Source: Nonomuraea sp. NEAU-A123 (GTDB lineage: Bacteria > Actinomycetota > Actinomycetes > Streptosporangiales > Streptosporangiaceae). Taken from it: a DNA stretch of 64,000 nucleotides. The notes under the pieces are model-generated. The model was not told the DNA's origin. It worked only from the letters and a program-made list of their open reading frames with translations, and ran no database searches. The stretch lies in assembly GCF_018603905.1 (NCBI RefSeq), contig NZ_JAHFZZ010000006.1, positions 558,001-622,000 of the forward strand, read 5' to 3'. A program made the position numbers and the translations under genes. Of this stretch, positions 52,066-59,461 are shown one piece after another (position 1 is the stretch's first letter; each line of letters starts with the position of its first letter).

Positions 52066-53484
52066 GTGTGCGGTAGCGTGCGAGAACTTCACGAGCTTTC
52101 GGCGCTCGAGCAGGCGCAAGCCATCCGTGACCAGGAGATTTCGCCGGTCGAACTCACACAGCACTACCTCGATCGGATCGAGCGAATCGATCCGCGAGTG
52201 GGCGCGTATGTGACCGTGACCGCAGAGAGAGCACTCGAACAGGCGCGTCGCCTGACGAAGAAGCTGCCAGACGGACCGCTCGCCGGAGTGCCGATCCCCA
52301 TAAAGGATCTTAACCTGGTGAAGGACGTCCCGATCATGTTCGGGTCCTCGACATACCGGGGATTCGTCGCACCCGTGGACGACACGGTGGTCGAGCGCCT
52401 GCGTGACGCGGGCACGGTGATGCTGGGGAAGACCGCGACGCCGGAGTTCGGGCTGCCCTGCTACACCGAGACCTACCTCTCGCCGCCCGCCCGCTCGCCG
52501 TGGGACCTGAGCACCTCCGCGGGCGGGTCGAGCGGCGGCGCCGCCGCGGCCGTGGCCGCCGGACTGGCGCCGGCCGCGCAGGGCAGCGACGGGGCCGGTT
52601 CGATCCGCATCCCGGCGTCGGTGTGCGGGCTGTTCGGCATCAAGCCCACCCGCGGCCGGATCAGCTTCGCGCCGATCATCCCCGACCTGGCCGGCCTGTC
52701 GACGAACGGTCCCCTCGCCCGCACCGTCGCCGACGCCGCGGCGCTGCTCGACGTCATGGCGCACAACAGCCCCGGCGATCTCTACCTGGCGCCGCCGCAC
52801 GAGGGCACGTTCCTGGAGTGCGCCACGCGCGAGCCGGGACGGCTGCGCATCGCCCGCTACGCCCGGCCCGTCGTGCCCGGCGCCGACGTCGCTCCGGAGG
52901 TGCTCGCCGCCTACGAGGCCGCCGCCGCGACGCTGGCCGCGCTCGGCCACGAGGTCGTCGAGATCGATCCGCCGTTCGGGGCCGAGACCGTGCCGGAGTT
53001 CACCGTCATGTGGTTCGCCTTCGCCTGTATGCACCCCGTGGCCGACGACCAGGTCGAGCTGCTCCGGCCGCTCACCAGGTGGTTGCGTGAGCGTGGCTTC
53101 GCCACCTCCGCCCCGGCGTTCCTGCAGGCCCAGGGCGCGCTGCAACTGGCCACTCGGGCGGGGCTCGCGGTGACCAACGCCTACGACGCGGTGCTCACGC
53201 CGACCGTCACCATGCCGCCGCGGCCGGTGGGCTGGTTCGAGGACGTGGACGACGTGGAGGAGACGTTCGAGCGGATGAAGCGGTTCGCCGCCTTCCCCGC
53301 GATCTACAACGTCAGCGGCCAGCCCGCCGTGAACCTGCCCCTGCACTGGACCGCCGACGGGCTGCCGATCGGCGTCATGCTGGCGGGCCGCCTGGGCGGC
53401 GAAGGCACGCTGATCTCGCTGTCGGCCCAGGTCGAGTCGGCCAGAGGCGCCTTCTGGGGCGACCGGCGACCGCCCGTCTGGTAG
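52066..53484 (+). CDS. Amidase signature family hydrolase
   Basis: A 472-aa amidase with the Ser-cisSer-Lys triad: Lys in VPIPIKDLN (about residue 75) and the serines of STSAGGSSGGAAAAVAAG (about 150-167), then GSIRIPASVCGLFGIKPTRGR. It hydrolyses a carboxamide to acid plus ammonia; the physiological substrate is unclear. GTG 52078 (giving RELHELSALEQ) is a plausible alternative start. A 10-bp palindrome TCTCTAGAGA lies at 52050-52059. Confidence 0.93.
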   Translation: MCGSVRELHELSALEQAQAIRDQEISPVELTQHYLDRIERIDPRVGAYVTVTAERALEQARRLTKKLPDGPLAGVPIPIKDLNLVKDVPIMFGSSTYRGFVAPVDDTVVERLRDAGTVMLGKTATPEFGLPCYTETYLSPPARSPWDLSTSAGGSSGGAAAAVAAGLAPAAQGSDGAGSIRIPASVCGLFGIKPTRGRISFAPIIPDLAGLSTNGPLARTVADAAALLDVMAHNSPGDLYLAPPHEGTFLECATREPGRLRIARYARPVVPGADVAPEVLAAYEAAAATLAALGHEVVEIDPPFGAETVPEFTVMWFAFACMHPVADDQVELLRPLTRWLRERGFATSAPAFLQAQGALQLATRAGLAVTNAYDAVLTPTVTMPPRPVGWFEDVDDVEETFERMKRFAAFPAIYNVSGQPAVNLPLHWTADGLPIGVMLAGRLGGEGTLISLSAQVESARGAFWGDRRPPVW

Positions 53485-53538
53485 CCCCTGGAACCTTATA
53501 GCTGGTGGGACAGCGGGCAAAGGCGTACAACCATCCGC

Positions 53539-54234
53539 ATGCGTACCGTACTCATCCAGACCGACACGGCCGTGGCGGCCGACCTCAAGCCAGGCGAGAC
53601 CGCCACGTTCGGTCGCGGCGCCGACGATGTCCCGGTCGACATCGTGGTGGCCGACCGGGCCGTGTCGCGGCTGGCGGGACGGATCCAGGCGGTCGAGGAC
53701 TACTGGCTCATCAGCAACCTCAGCGCCGAACGCACCTATGTGGTCGAGAACCCGGAGGGCGGCGGCGAGTTCGTCAAGGTGCCGCCGCTGCGGATGGGGA
53801 TGCCGGTGCCGTTCGAGTTCTCGCGGGTGATCCTGCCGGCCGAGCACGGCACGACCGGCTTCCTGGTGTTCGCGCCCGAGCACGTGTACGGCACGTCGGC
53901 GGCGGTCCCCGGCACGGGCACGACGACGAGAGGCGTCTTCCCGCTCGACCGGACGGCCAAGTACTTCCTCATCCTGGTCGCGCTCTGTGAGGCGCGGCTG
54001 CACGACCCGTCGAGCACGGTCGTCCCGACGGTGCCGCAACTGATCGAGCGGCTGGCGGGACACGAGCTGACCAGAAGCGGAGTGAACTTCCACATCGACT
54101 ACCTGGCCGGGACCAAGCTCAGGGTCAAGCGGCCGGACGAGGGCGGCAAGGCCGACTGGCAGCGGGCCGCGCTGATCAACCTGGCACTCCGGTTCGACCT
54201 GGTCACGGACGCGGACCTGCGACTGCTGCCGTGA
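53539..54234 (+). CDS. FHA-domain protein
   Basis: A 231-aa protein. Residues about 15-75 form an FHA phosphothreonine-binding domain with ATFGRGADD (FGR), AVSRLAGRI (the S-x-x-H/G core, His replaced) and WLISNLSAERTYV. The C-terminal 120 residues (TAKYFLILVALCEARLHD ... VPTVPQLIERLAG ... INLALRFDLVTDAD) resemble the helical effector part of actinomycete FHA proteins. Convergent with a Ser/Thr kinase gene 36 bp away, a likely phosphorylation partner. Confidence 0.82.
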   Translation: MRTVLIQTDTAVAADLKPGETATFGRGADDVPVDIVVADRAVSRLAGRIQAVEDYWLISNLSAERTYVVENPEGGGEFVKVPPLRMGMPVPFEFSRVILPAEHGTTGFLVFAPEHVYGTSAAVPGTGTTTRGVFPLDRTAKYFLILVALCEARLHDPSSTVVPTVPQLIERLAGHELTRSGVNFHIDYLAGTKLRVKRPDEGGKADWQRAALINLALRFDLVTDADLRLLP

Positions 54235-54270
54235 CAACCTGCGGCTTGCCTGTACGGTGTGCGTCTTCCG

Positions 54271-55995
54271 TCAGGACTGATACTGGTCCCGATATTTCAG
54301 GACCTGCTGCACGTGGGCCTTCCACTTGGCCGGTACGCCCTGCTCCCGCCGCACCGGCACCACGCCGGAGACGAAGAGGGCGGCCAGCTTGGCGGCCGGA
54401 TCCGCGGGCACATTGGCGACCTGGGGGCCGAGCCCGCAGAAGAAGCGGCCCATCGCGGGGATGGACAGCTCGGGGGAGAAGGGCTGCTTGGGCATCGGGT
54501 CGTTGATGCCGTTGGGCTGCCAGTACTGGAGGACCCTGGGGGTCCACCTGGCGATGCCGTACTCGTCGGCGGTGGGGTCGCTCAGGTCGGGGTCGAAGTC
54601 GCCGGCCATCTTGAGCACCCCGGCGACCAGCGCCGGCGACAGCCCCTCGACGTCGCCGCACCAGGTGCCCGCCTGGATGATCAGGCCCCGGTACTTCTGG
54701 GGGATGTCGGCATCGCCCCGCAACCCCGCTTGCGGAGCCGCCGTCCCGGACGGCCGTACCGTCCCGGACGGTGAGCCGAGCGGAGTGTACGGCTGGTCAA
54801 CGGGACGCAGCGTGAGCACCGCGACGACCATAGCCAAGGCAAGAGCCACAGCTCCCACCCCGGCCACCACCCCCTTGCCCCGCCCCGCGCCCGGATCCGC
54901 ACCCGCGCCCGGATCCGCACCCGCGTTCACTACAGCGCCCGCATCTGGGGCAACAACCGCCCCTGCCTCCGCTCTCGCCCTCGCACCTGCGTCGGCGCCA
55001 ACTCCCGCTCCTACATCCTCGCCCTCGCCCGTGTCTGGGCCTGGCCCTGGGCCAGCTTGCGCGCTTGCGCCGGGGCCCGCGCTGACACCCGCGTCCGCGT
55101 CATCGTCTACCGCTGCGCCCGCACCGGCGCGGTCGCTCCTGTGAACCGTGGCCGTGTCGTTCGTGGGGTCGACGTCTGCGGCCATCGGTCGCCGCTCGGA
55201 GTCCGGCTCTGGGGGGCCGTCGGCAGGGGCCAAAAGGGCGGTGGCGAAGGTGGCGATGCTTTGCCAGCGGTGGTCCGGGTCCGGGTCGATGGCCTTCATG
55301 ACGGCCGCCCCCACCCGTACCGGCACCTCCGGCCGCAGCCGGTGCGGTGCCAGGCGTACCGGGCCCGAGGCGGGCAGTTGGCCGGTGAGCAGGTGGTAGG
55401 CCATGGCGCCCAGCCCGTGCACGTCGGCTCGCTCGTCCGGTGCGCCGTCCAGGCGCATCTGTTCCGGCGCCATGTACCCGGGCGAGCCCGCCGCGATGGT
55501 GTGGCTGGTGGCGTCGGCCAGCGATCGGGCGACCCCGAGGTCGGCCACCATGAGGCGCTCGCCACCTCCCGGAAGCGCGCGGAACAGCACGTTCGACGGC
55601 TTGAGGTCGCGGTGCACGATGCCGAGCCGGTGCAGCACCGCCACGCCCTCGGCGATCTCGCCGAGGATGCGGAGCGCCTCGGGCACCGGCAGCGGGCCGT
55701 CGAGGACACGCCCCGCCAAAGACCCCATGTCGGCATAAGTCATGACGAAGTATGGACGGCTGTCCGGGAGTTCGCCGATGTCGTACACCTGTACGATGCG
55801 CGGCGAGTCGGCCTGGCGCAGCAGCCGGGCCTCCTTGACGAACCGTTCGCGCACGGCCGGTTCGGCTGACCAGTTGTCGGCCAGCACCTTGATCGCCACA
55901 TAGGAGTCGAGCCGGTCATCGCGGCCGAGCCACACCGACGCGAACGCGCCCGAGCCGAGAACGCGCTCGACGGGATACCTTCCGATCGCATCCAC
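54271..55995 (-). CDS. Transmembrane Ser/Thr protein kinase with lysozyme-like (SLT) extracellular domain
   Basis: A 574-aa PASTA-less PknB-type kinase. The kinase domain (1-255) has GSGAFASV, K36, HRDLKPSN (D130), DLG 152-154 in place of DFG, and GSPGYMAPEQ. Then comes a repetitive Ala/Gly/Asp-rich juxtamembrane region, one TM helix (about 374-396), and an outside domain (about 430-545) resembling a soluble lytic transglycosylase: YRGLIIQAGTWC, GDFDPDLSDPTADEYGIARWTP. The catalytic Glu of the usual ESGFNP motif is Ala-Gly-Asp here, so it probably senses rather than cuts peptidoglycan. GTG start. Confidence 0.85.
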   Translation of the reverse strand: MDAIGRYPVERVLGSGAFASVWLGRDDRLDSYVAIKVLADNWSAEPAVRERFVKEARLLRQADSPRIVQVYDIGELPDSRPYFVMTYADMGSLAGRVLDGPLPVPEALRILGEIAEGVAVLHRLGIVHRDLKPSNVLFRALPGGGERLMVADLGVARSLADATSHTIAAGSPGYMAPEQMRLDGAPDERADVHGLGAMAYHLLTGQLPASGPVRLAPHRLRPEVPVRVGAAVMKAIDPDPDHRWQSIATFATALLAPADGPPEPDSERRPMAADVDPTNDTATVHRSDRAGAGAAVDDDADAGVSAGPGASAQAGPGPGPDTGEGEDVGAGVGADAGARARAEAGAVVAPDAGAVVNAGADPGAGADPGAGRGKGVVAGVGAVALALAMVVAVLTLRPVDQPYTPLGSPSGTVRPSGTAAPQAGLRGDADIPQKYRGLIIQAGTWCGDVEGLSPALVAGVLKMAGDFDPDLSDPTADEYGIARWTPRVLQYWQPNGINDPMPKQPFSPELSIPAMGRFFCGLGPQVANVPADPAAKLAALFVSGVVPVRREQGVPAKWKAHVQQVLKYRDQYQS

Positions 55996-56085
55996 AGTTA
56001 AGTTGACCTCGTCTGGGGGATCTTGAGTCAGACTCTCTCACGACCGGGTCTGGCCGGACAGCCGAACCGGGATTACGTTCGTGGT

Positions 56086-56376
56086 GTGAACAGCGCGCTG
56101 GAGATTCTGGCTTTTCTCTTGGGGGTTTCGCTCGGTCTGTTCGTGCTGATCAGCCTGGTGGTGATGGTGCCCGGGCGGGGTTCGACGCGCAGGACGGAGA
56201 CGGGCCCGGTGTGGCTGGGCGGTCCGTCCGGCAGCGAGCACGGCGTGAGCACGTCGGGCCTGGTGCTCGCCGATCAGGTCGCGCGGTGGGCGCCGGTGCC
56301 CGAGTCCGACTGGGTCGCGATGGCGGCGACGGCCGAGCCCGGCAGGCGCGTCGGCGGCGCCTCGGCGGGGTGGTGA
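56086..56376 (+). CDS. Small single-TM protein
   Basis: A 96-aa protein with one N-terminal membrane helix (ALEILAFLLGVSLGLFVLISLVVMV) and a cytoplasmic, Gly/Ala-rich tail. GTG start at 56086; no clear Shine-Dalgarno, possibly leaderless. Its TGA overlaps the ATG of the DUF5130 gene (TGATG), so the pair is coupled. Divergent from the SLT-domain kinase. Confidence 0.65.
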   Translation: MNSALEILAFLLGVSLGLFVLISLVVMVPGRGSTRRTETGPVWLGGPSGSEHGVSTSGLVLADQVARWAPVPESDWVAMAATAEPGRRVGGASAGW

Positions 56377-56744
56377 TGACGATGCGTGGATTGACCTCGG
56401 CCCAGGCCGACGACATCAGGCAGGCGCTCGCCCTCGCGGAGCGGCGCAGCGGCCTGCGTTTCGGTGCCTTCCTCGGCGCGCCGGTCGGCGGTCGGCGGCA
56501 CTTCGCCGAGCGGCTGCACGCCGCGCTCGGTGACGAGGCCGACAAGGCGGTGGTGATCTTCGTGGACGTGGCCGGACGGGCGCTGGAGATCGTGACCGGC
56601 GAGAGCGCCCGGCGCAGGCTGCCCGACAGCACGTGCCGGATGACCGCGATGTCCATGGCCACCGCGTTCAGCGTCGGCGACCTGGTGGGCGGGCTGTTGT
56701 ACGGCATCGGCACGCTGGGCGAGCAGGCCACCGCCAGAAGGTAG
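56376..56744 (+). CDS. DUF5130 family protein (TPM-phosphatase-like fold)
   Basis: A 122-aa protein matching the actinobacterial DUF5130 pattern: TSAQADDIRQALALAERRSGLRFGAFLGAP, then AVVIFVDVAGRALEIVTGESARRRLPD and SMATAFSVGDLVGGLLYGIGTL. The family is related to TPM domains and is of unknown function. It starts inside the stop of the one-TM gene, suggesting a membrane-anchored pair next to two Ser/Thr kinases. Confidence 0.75.
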   Translation: MTMRGLTSAQADDIRQALALAERRSGLRFGAFLGAPVGGRRHFAERLHAALGDEADKAVVIFVDVAGRALEIVTGESARRRLPDSTCRMTAMSMATAFSVGDLVGGLLYGIGTLGEQATARR

Positions 56745-56858
56745 AGCGAGTCACCGCCAGACGGTAAGGGGGTCACCGTCAGGCAGCCGAGCGGGCAACC
56801 GCCGGGTGATGAAGCGGGCCGCCGTCAGGTGGAGCGGGTCACCGCCGGGCGATAGAAC

Positions 56859-56893
56859 GGGCGTCGCCTGCGCCCCCGCGGTGGGCGACGCCC
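56859..56893 (+). terminator. Terminator of TM/DUF5130 operon
   Basis: A perfect 10-bp stem, GGGCGTCGCC (56859-56868) with GGCGACGCCC (56884-56893), around a 15-nt loop. The preceding 110 bp hold degenerate repeats of a GTCACCGCCAGG-like unit and no gene. Confidence 0.7.
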
Positions 56894-56949
56894 ACCCCGC
56901 CTTTCTAAGCGAGGTAGGCGCCGGGGGCAGCCTGGAGGCTTCCAGGGTG

Positions 56950-57897
56950 TCAGCGGAGCAGCAGGCCGGCGACGTGCTCGCTGACGCCGGCCAGCAGTGT
57001 GGCGGGCGCGATCGGGGCGCGGGCGACGGCCGAGAACAGCGCGGGCAGGCCGGGCAGCGGAAACCCGTCGTCCTTCAGCGCGGCCGAGCCGATCTCGTTC
57101 TTGTCGAGCGCGAACCGGCTGCGCTCCCAGGCGTCGAGCACCTCTTCCGGCGAGGGCACGCCGAAGCCGTGGCCGACGGGCGCCGCGTGCCGCAGGCGTA
57201 CGAGCGGGGTCTCCGCGAACGCCAGCGCGGTGCGGGCCCGCACGTGCAGGTCGGCGCGCTCCTCCGGCTCGATCCAGTCCATCGCCGTGCAGGGGTTGCG
57301 GCAGGTGGCGATGCAGACGGCCAACGCGCCCGCCACCTGACTGTGCTGCCGGTCGAAGTACGCGCGCCAGCCCTCGGGTGGTTCGCTCGCCACCCGCAGG
57401 GTCCGGTTGGTGGCCGACTGCTCGGACTTGGTGTGGTCGCACTCGCGGTCGCCGATCACGCCGAACCTGCTGCCCGGCGCACTCAGCCCCGCGGGCCAGC
57501 GCGCGGGGTCGCCCGCATGGCCGAGGTGGGGTTCGTAGGCCAGCAGCGGCAGGTATTCGCTGGCGATGTGGACGGCGGCGATCATCGAGCTCAGCTCGCG
57601 GCGGTGCCAGCGGATGGCGATGACCTCCAGCAGCAGCCCGTAGGCGGGCCGCAACGACTCCAGGGCACCGCGTGGCTGCTCACGCGCGGTCTGCGGCATG
57701 TGGCAGGCTCGTGCCCGCCGCCGCAGCTCCGCGGGCACGGGCTTCGCCTCGGCCGCGAAGTCCTCGGCGTCCAGTGAGAGCAGCCGCTGACCGAACTCGC
57801 ACACGCCGGCGATCTCCTCGGACGGGGCCAGCGCCCCGAGGTCGGCGAAGGCGTAGCGACGGGCCAGCGCTACGAGCAGATCGCGAGTCGTATCCAC
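56950..57897 (-). CDS. Conserved-looking hypothetical protein
   Basis: A 315-aa soluble, mostly helical protein without a domain I recognise. Features: IRWHRRELSSMIAAVHIASEYLPLL near the middle, a Cys/His cluster (GDRECDHTK; CIATCRNPCTAMDW) that could bind metal, and an HGFGVPSPEEVLDAWERSRF segment. GTG start preceded by AGAAGG 7 nt away. Same strand as the kinase gene upstream (55 bp gap), so it may share its transcript. Confidence 0.6.
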   Translation of the reverse strand: MDTTRDLLVALARRYAFADLGALAPSEEIAGVCEFGQRLLSLDAEDFAAEAKPVPAELRRRARACHMPQTAREQPRGALESLRPAYGLLLEVIAIRWHRRELSSMIAAVHIASEYLPLLAYEPHLGHAGDPARWPAGLSAPGSRFGVIGDRECDHTKSEQSATNRTLRVASEPPEGWRAYFDRQHSQVAGALAVCIATCRNPCTAMDWIEPEERADLHVRARTALAFAETPLVRLRHAAPVGHGFGVPSPEEVLDAWERSRFALDKNEIGSAALKDDGFPLPGLPALFSAVARAPIAPATLLAGVSEHVAGLLLR

Positions 57898-57952
57898 CCG
57901 ATTACCTTCTCATGGCCGGATGACCACCTGTCCGGACGAGGCGGCCAGACGG

Positions 57953-59293
57953 CTAGCTGGGGCAGGGCTCCTTGATGCACTGGATGTCGCTCGGCTGCTC
58001 GCTGACCGAGGGCTCGACCGTGGGCTCCGTCGGTTTGGGCGTGGTGGTGGGCTTGTCGGTCGGCTTGGGGTCGTCGGAGGTCGGGGTGGCCGTCGGTTTG
58101 GTCACGGTCGGGCGGGGGGTGGCCGTCGCGGTGGCGGTCGGTGTGTAGGAGACGATCGGCCGCGCGGTGGGGGAGTACTTCGACGGAGGCGCCAGCGGCT
58201 TCTTGCTCGGCGTGGCGGAGGCCGGGCGGGTGCTCGAGGCGGTCGTGACGGGGGGCAGGACGCTGCCGCTCTGCTCGGCCGCCTGGTTACTGCGGATCCA
58301 CACCGACCCGGCGACCAGCACGCTCACCAGGAGCGCGACGGCCACGGCCAGCGCGGCGGTCAGCGCGCGGCGGCCGCGTGGGCTGGGCGGCAAATCCGGA
58401 AAATCCGGCAAGGACGGCGTGGGCGGCAGGTCCGGTGGGTCCACTGAGTCCAGCGAGGCCAGCGAGTCAGGCGCGTCGAAGGCCCTCCTCGCCGCCTCGG
58501 CCATCAGCGCGGCCGTCGGCCAGCGCCGTTCTGGCGTCTTCTCCAGCGCCCTCGTCACGATCTGGCGCGGCCCCGGCGGCACGTCGTCGGGCAGGGCCGG
58601 GACAGGGGCGTGCAGGTGCTTGTAGATGATCTGGACAGGGGTGTCGCCATCGAACGGCAGGTGCCCGGTCAGGCACCGGTAGGCGACCACGCCGAGCGCG
58701 TAGACGTCGACGGCCGGGGTGACGTCACTGGCCGTGGCCATCTCGGGGGCGCAGTAGCCGGCCGAGCAGAGCATGGCGCCCGTGGCCGTTAACTGGACCG
58801 CGGAGACCGAGTGGGCGATGCCGAAGTCGGTGAGCGCGACGCTGCCGTCAGGACGGATCATCAGGTTGGCCGGTTTGACGTCGCGGTGCACGATGCCCTG
58901 CGCGTGGGCGGCGGCCAGCGCGTCGCCGACCTCGGCGACCAGCCGCATGGTGGTCGCCGGGTCGAGCGCCTCACGGCGCAGCACGCGGTCGAGCGACTCG
59001 CCCTCGACGAACTGCATCACCAGGAAGCTCACCCGGCGCCCGTCGACCTCGCTGGCGCCGTAGTCGTAGACGTCGACCACGCCGGGATGGTGCAGCGTGG
59101 CCATCGCCCTGGCCTCGTTCTGGAACCGCTGGGCGAATTTCGGATCCTCGGTCAGCGCGGGAATCAGCACCTTGACCGCCACGGTCCGGCCGAGCACCGT
59201 GTCGGAGGCCCGCCACACCTCGCCCATGCCACCGCCGCCCACGCGGCTGACCAGCGTGTAGCGATCGTTGAGTGTGGTCCCGGATCCGAGCAC
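57953..59293 (-). CDS. Transmembrane Ser/Thr protein kinase
   Basis: A kinase of about 446 aa with GGGGMGEVW glycine loop (19-27), catalytic Lys in VAVKVL, HRDVKPANLM, DFG and SAGYCAPE activation-segment motifs, all intact. A TM helix (LTAALAVAVALLVSVLVAGSVWI) leads to an extracellular Pro/Thr-rich tail ending CIKEPCPS, a possible disulfide. The start is uncertain: GTG 59293 (chosen, just before LGSGTTLNDRY) or GTG 59407 (adds a basic extension); neither has a good Shine-Dalgarno. Genes for the FHA protein and DUF5130 lie within 6 kb. Confidence 0.85.
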   Translation of the reverse strand: MLGSGTTLNDRYTLVSRVGGGGMGEVWRASDTVLGRTVAVKVLIPALTEDPKFAQRFQNEARAMATLHHPGVVDVYDYGASEVDGRRVSFLVMQFVEGESLDRVLRREALDPATTMRLVAEVGDALAAAHAQGIVHRDVKPANLMIRPDGSVALTDFGIAHSVSAVQLTATGAMLCSAGYCAPEMATASDVTPAVDVYALGVVAYRCLTGHLPFDGDTPVQIIYKHLHAPVPALPDDVPPGPRQIVTRALEKTPERRWPTAALMAEAARRAFDAPDSLASLDSVDPPDLPPTPSLPDFPDLPPSPRGRRALTAALAVAVALLVSVLVAGSVWIRSNQAAEQSGSVLPPVTTASSTRPASATPSKKPLAPPSKYSPTARPIVSYTPTATATATPRPTVTKPTATPTSDDPKPTDKPTTTPKPTEPTVEPSVSEQPSDIQCIKEPCPS

Positions 59294-59461
59294 GTCTTCG
59301 AGGCTAACACCGCGACCTCGATGGACGCGCCGGATCCGGCGGTCAGAAGGCCCCTGTGGCAGTGCCTCCCGTTCCCGAGGCGGGGCTGGTGAAGGTGCTG
59401 TTGGCACCGGGCTGCCAATGATCGGCGGTGCCGGGGAAGTTACAGGGTGAAGTTCGAGGTA

